From the NCBI GenBank assembly GCA_031270725.1, contig JAISWS010000165.1:1-38529 (forward strand): 38,529 nt of DNA, read 5' to 3'. Of this stretch, positions 37,007 through 38,529 are shown one piece after another. The stretch is from Syntrophomonadaceae bacterium (GTDB lineage Bacteria; Bacillota; Syntrophomonadia; Syntrophomonadales; Syntrophomonadaceae). The notes beneath the pieces are model-generated. The model ran no database searches, had not been told where the DNA came from, and saw nothing but the letters and a program-made list of their open reading frames with translations. How positions within the stretch are numbered: position 1 is the first letter of the stretch; each line of letters opens with the position of its first letter. A program made the position numbers and the translations under genes.

Positions 37007-38529
37007 ATGGAATTAATAAAGCTAAGGAGATTACAAAATAAACTGCCGGTGAGGATATTGGCTTGCTTTCTGATTATGGCGGTTCTAATCACCTCCGTCC
37101 CAGGAGGATGGTCTGGTATCGGGGGGGGGCAGTGTATCCGCTGAAGTGCCCTCCGGCGATGATACAGAAGGTACGCCAACCGGCGAAGAACCCTCCAGCG
37201 GCGAACCGGAAGGCGCGCCAACCGGCGGAACGTCCTCTGGCAGCGGGCCGGAGAGTACGGAGGAAGGCGAACCGGCCGCTGAACCAACGGAAGGGACGGC
37301 TCCCGCCGAGGAGGAGCCGCCGCCAAGTGGACAGGGTACGGAAGGAACCGGAACCCCTGAAGATGATGTGGAAATAGTGGAAGAACCGGAAACGCCTCCG
37401 ACAGAACCGGAGGACGAAGAAGAAACACCGCCCGCCAAGGCGGGAAAAACTGAAGAAGAAGAAGAGGAACTGACAGAACCGGCGGTTCAGGAAACCCTCC
37501 GGGGCGTGATATTGCCAAATAATGAAGGTGTTATGTCGCTCTTTGCGATAAACCCAAGTACAGGTATCGGCGACGGTTCCCAATACGGAGAGCTTACGGT
37601 AACGCCTAACGGAACCGGCACATCAGACAGAACTGACGTCCTGCAAGTTTACATCTATGTCAAAGCCTATACCGACGCTGTCTATGAGGCCGAGACAGGT
37701 TATAACCCGGGGAATTATGATCCAGTTATAGGAATGTCGAGCAGCAACCAAAACTACAACTGGTTCTTGCTGGATTTTACAGAAAACGCACAATACACTT
37801 TAGCGGGCATGAGGTTCAGCTATCAGGGAACGGTCAGCAATCCAGAGCAACCAAACCCATCACTACAATGGTGGGAAACTAGTACAGTGATTCAGGAAAA
37901 TGTACGGGTTAATTTTGGCCCGGGCAACTTAGGCTGGACCAACCGTCTCTATATTTACCTGGATGAGAAGCCTACATACACTTTGACCTATGACGGCAAC
38001 GGGGCGGACAGCGGAGAGGCGCCGACCGACAGCACGGCCTATTATAACGGTGACACCGCCACACTAGCCGACGACGCCGGCACACTTACCAAGAGCGGAT
38101 ATACTTTCAAGGGCTGGAGCCTGAGCAATGATAATAACATCACTGGAACGGTTGAGGAAGTAACTTTTGCAAACAGCAACATTACGGTCTACGCGGTGTG
38201 GGAGGAAGTTCCGGTAGAATATACAGTAACCTATCTGCCTGGCGACCATGGGACATTCGCGCAACAAGAAACAAACGCTCTGCACTACGGAGACAGCACC
38301 CCGGAAGCCCCGGCCGCGACAGGCGAAGACGGCTGGAGCTTTGACGGCTGGTCTCCCGGAGTAGCGCTGACGGTAACGGACAACGCGACCTATACGGCGC
38401 AGTGGATAAAAGTCACCCTGGCGGTACCGACCGCAACCATAACGGCGGGGCAAGAAGCGCAACTGGCGGCGGCCACCGCAATAGACCCGGCAGGGAAAAC
38501 CTTTGCCAACGGGACCATAGAAATAGACC
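37007..38529 (+). CDS. Secreted/surface protein with acidic Pro/Glu/Thr-rich linker and InlB_B/Listeria-Bacteroides-like repeats; frame-disrupted at a 9-G tract (phase-variable or pseudogene); truncated by window end
   Basis: MELIKLRRLQNKLPVRILACFLIMAVLITSVPGGWSGIGGG then TGA at 37142-37144 in that frame; removing one G joins it to ...SVSAEVPSGDDTEGTPTGEE... open to the window end. Repeats YTLTYDGNGADSG...YTFKGWS...ITVYAVWEE and YTVTYLPGDHGTF...WSFDGWSP...YTAQW. Confidence 0.75.
37121..37129 (+). repeat. Poly-G homopolymer, 9 G, at the signal peptide/mature junction
   Basis: Direct count of 'gggggggggc' at 37121-37130. Confidence 0.9.
37149..37274 (+). repeat. Degenerate 42-nt (14-aa) tandem repeats in the acidic linker
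   Basis: PSGDDTEGTPTGEE / PSSGEPEGAPTGGT / SSGSGPESTEEGEP. Confidence 0.55.

Noticed and set aside
36830-37129. Poly-G runs as pure sequencing/assembly errors
   Set aside because: Not fully excluded: homopolymers are error-prone. Kept as a finding because two homologous leaders carry the run at the identical 114-nt offset, which a random error would not produce; exact G counts should still be treated as provisional.
37085-37583. Long antisense ORFs (117-177 aa) opposite the surface-protein linker, and the 104-aa plus-frame ORF at 37063
   Set aside because: Low-complexity GC-rich repeats open all frames; the in-frame plus-strand product with signal peptidase site, acidic linker and B-repeats is much more protein-like.
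1-38529. CRISPR arrays, tRNA/rRNA genes, prophage or known defence islands
   Set aside because: No regularly spaced direct repeats, no recognisable tRNA or rRNA sequence, and no phage or nuclease/toxin genes seen in the window.

Overview
The window is a chromosomal segment that looks like a spore-forming Clostridia/Peptococcaceae-type Firmicute; this is inferred from gene content, no search was run. In order, it carries: (1) a core block of glmU (3' end), prs, pth, a fin-like gene and mfd; (2) a minus-strand spore-germination operon, read as gerB-gerA-gerC-small TM-gerC-small TM-gerB; (3) spoVT with a sigma-G-like promoter; (4) speD with its own promoter and terminator; (5) a menaquinone-type block: a degenerate polyprenyl-synthase-like protein, ubiD, ubiA, ubiX and a canonical polyprenyl synthase; (6) an almost complete siroheme-dependent (Ahb) heme operon: met8-like, hemA, hemC, cobA-hemD fusion, nirJ1/ahbC-like, hemB, nirJ2/ahbD-like, two Lrp-type siroheme decarboxylases and hemL, followed by cheR; (7) etfB, etfA and a 720-aa membrane FeS oxidoreductase of the EtfAB:menaquinone oxidoreductase type; (8) the 5' part of a large secreted InlB_B/Listeria-Bacteroides-repeat protein. 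The most interesting signal is at the right end. The secreted protein's signal peptide and body are in different frames, separated by a 9-G run. A diverged duplicate of the leader lies about 290 bp upstream and carries a 13-G run at exactly the same distance (114 nt) from its ATG. This suggests a two-switch poly-G phase-variable surface protein. Other leads are a MITE-like palindrome before the prenyl synthase, a possible structured leader RNA (or small ORF) before the menaquinone block, operator-like palindromes, and attenuator-like hairpins. All calls come from reading the sequence.
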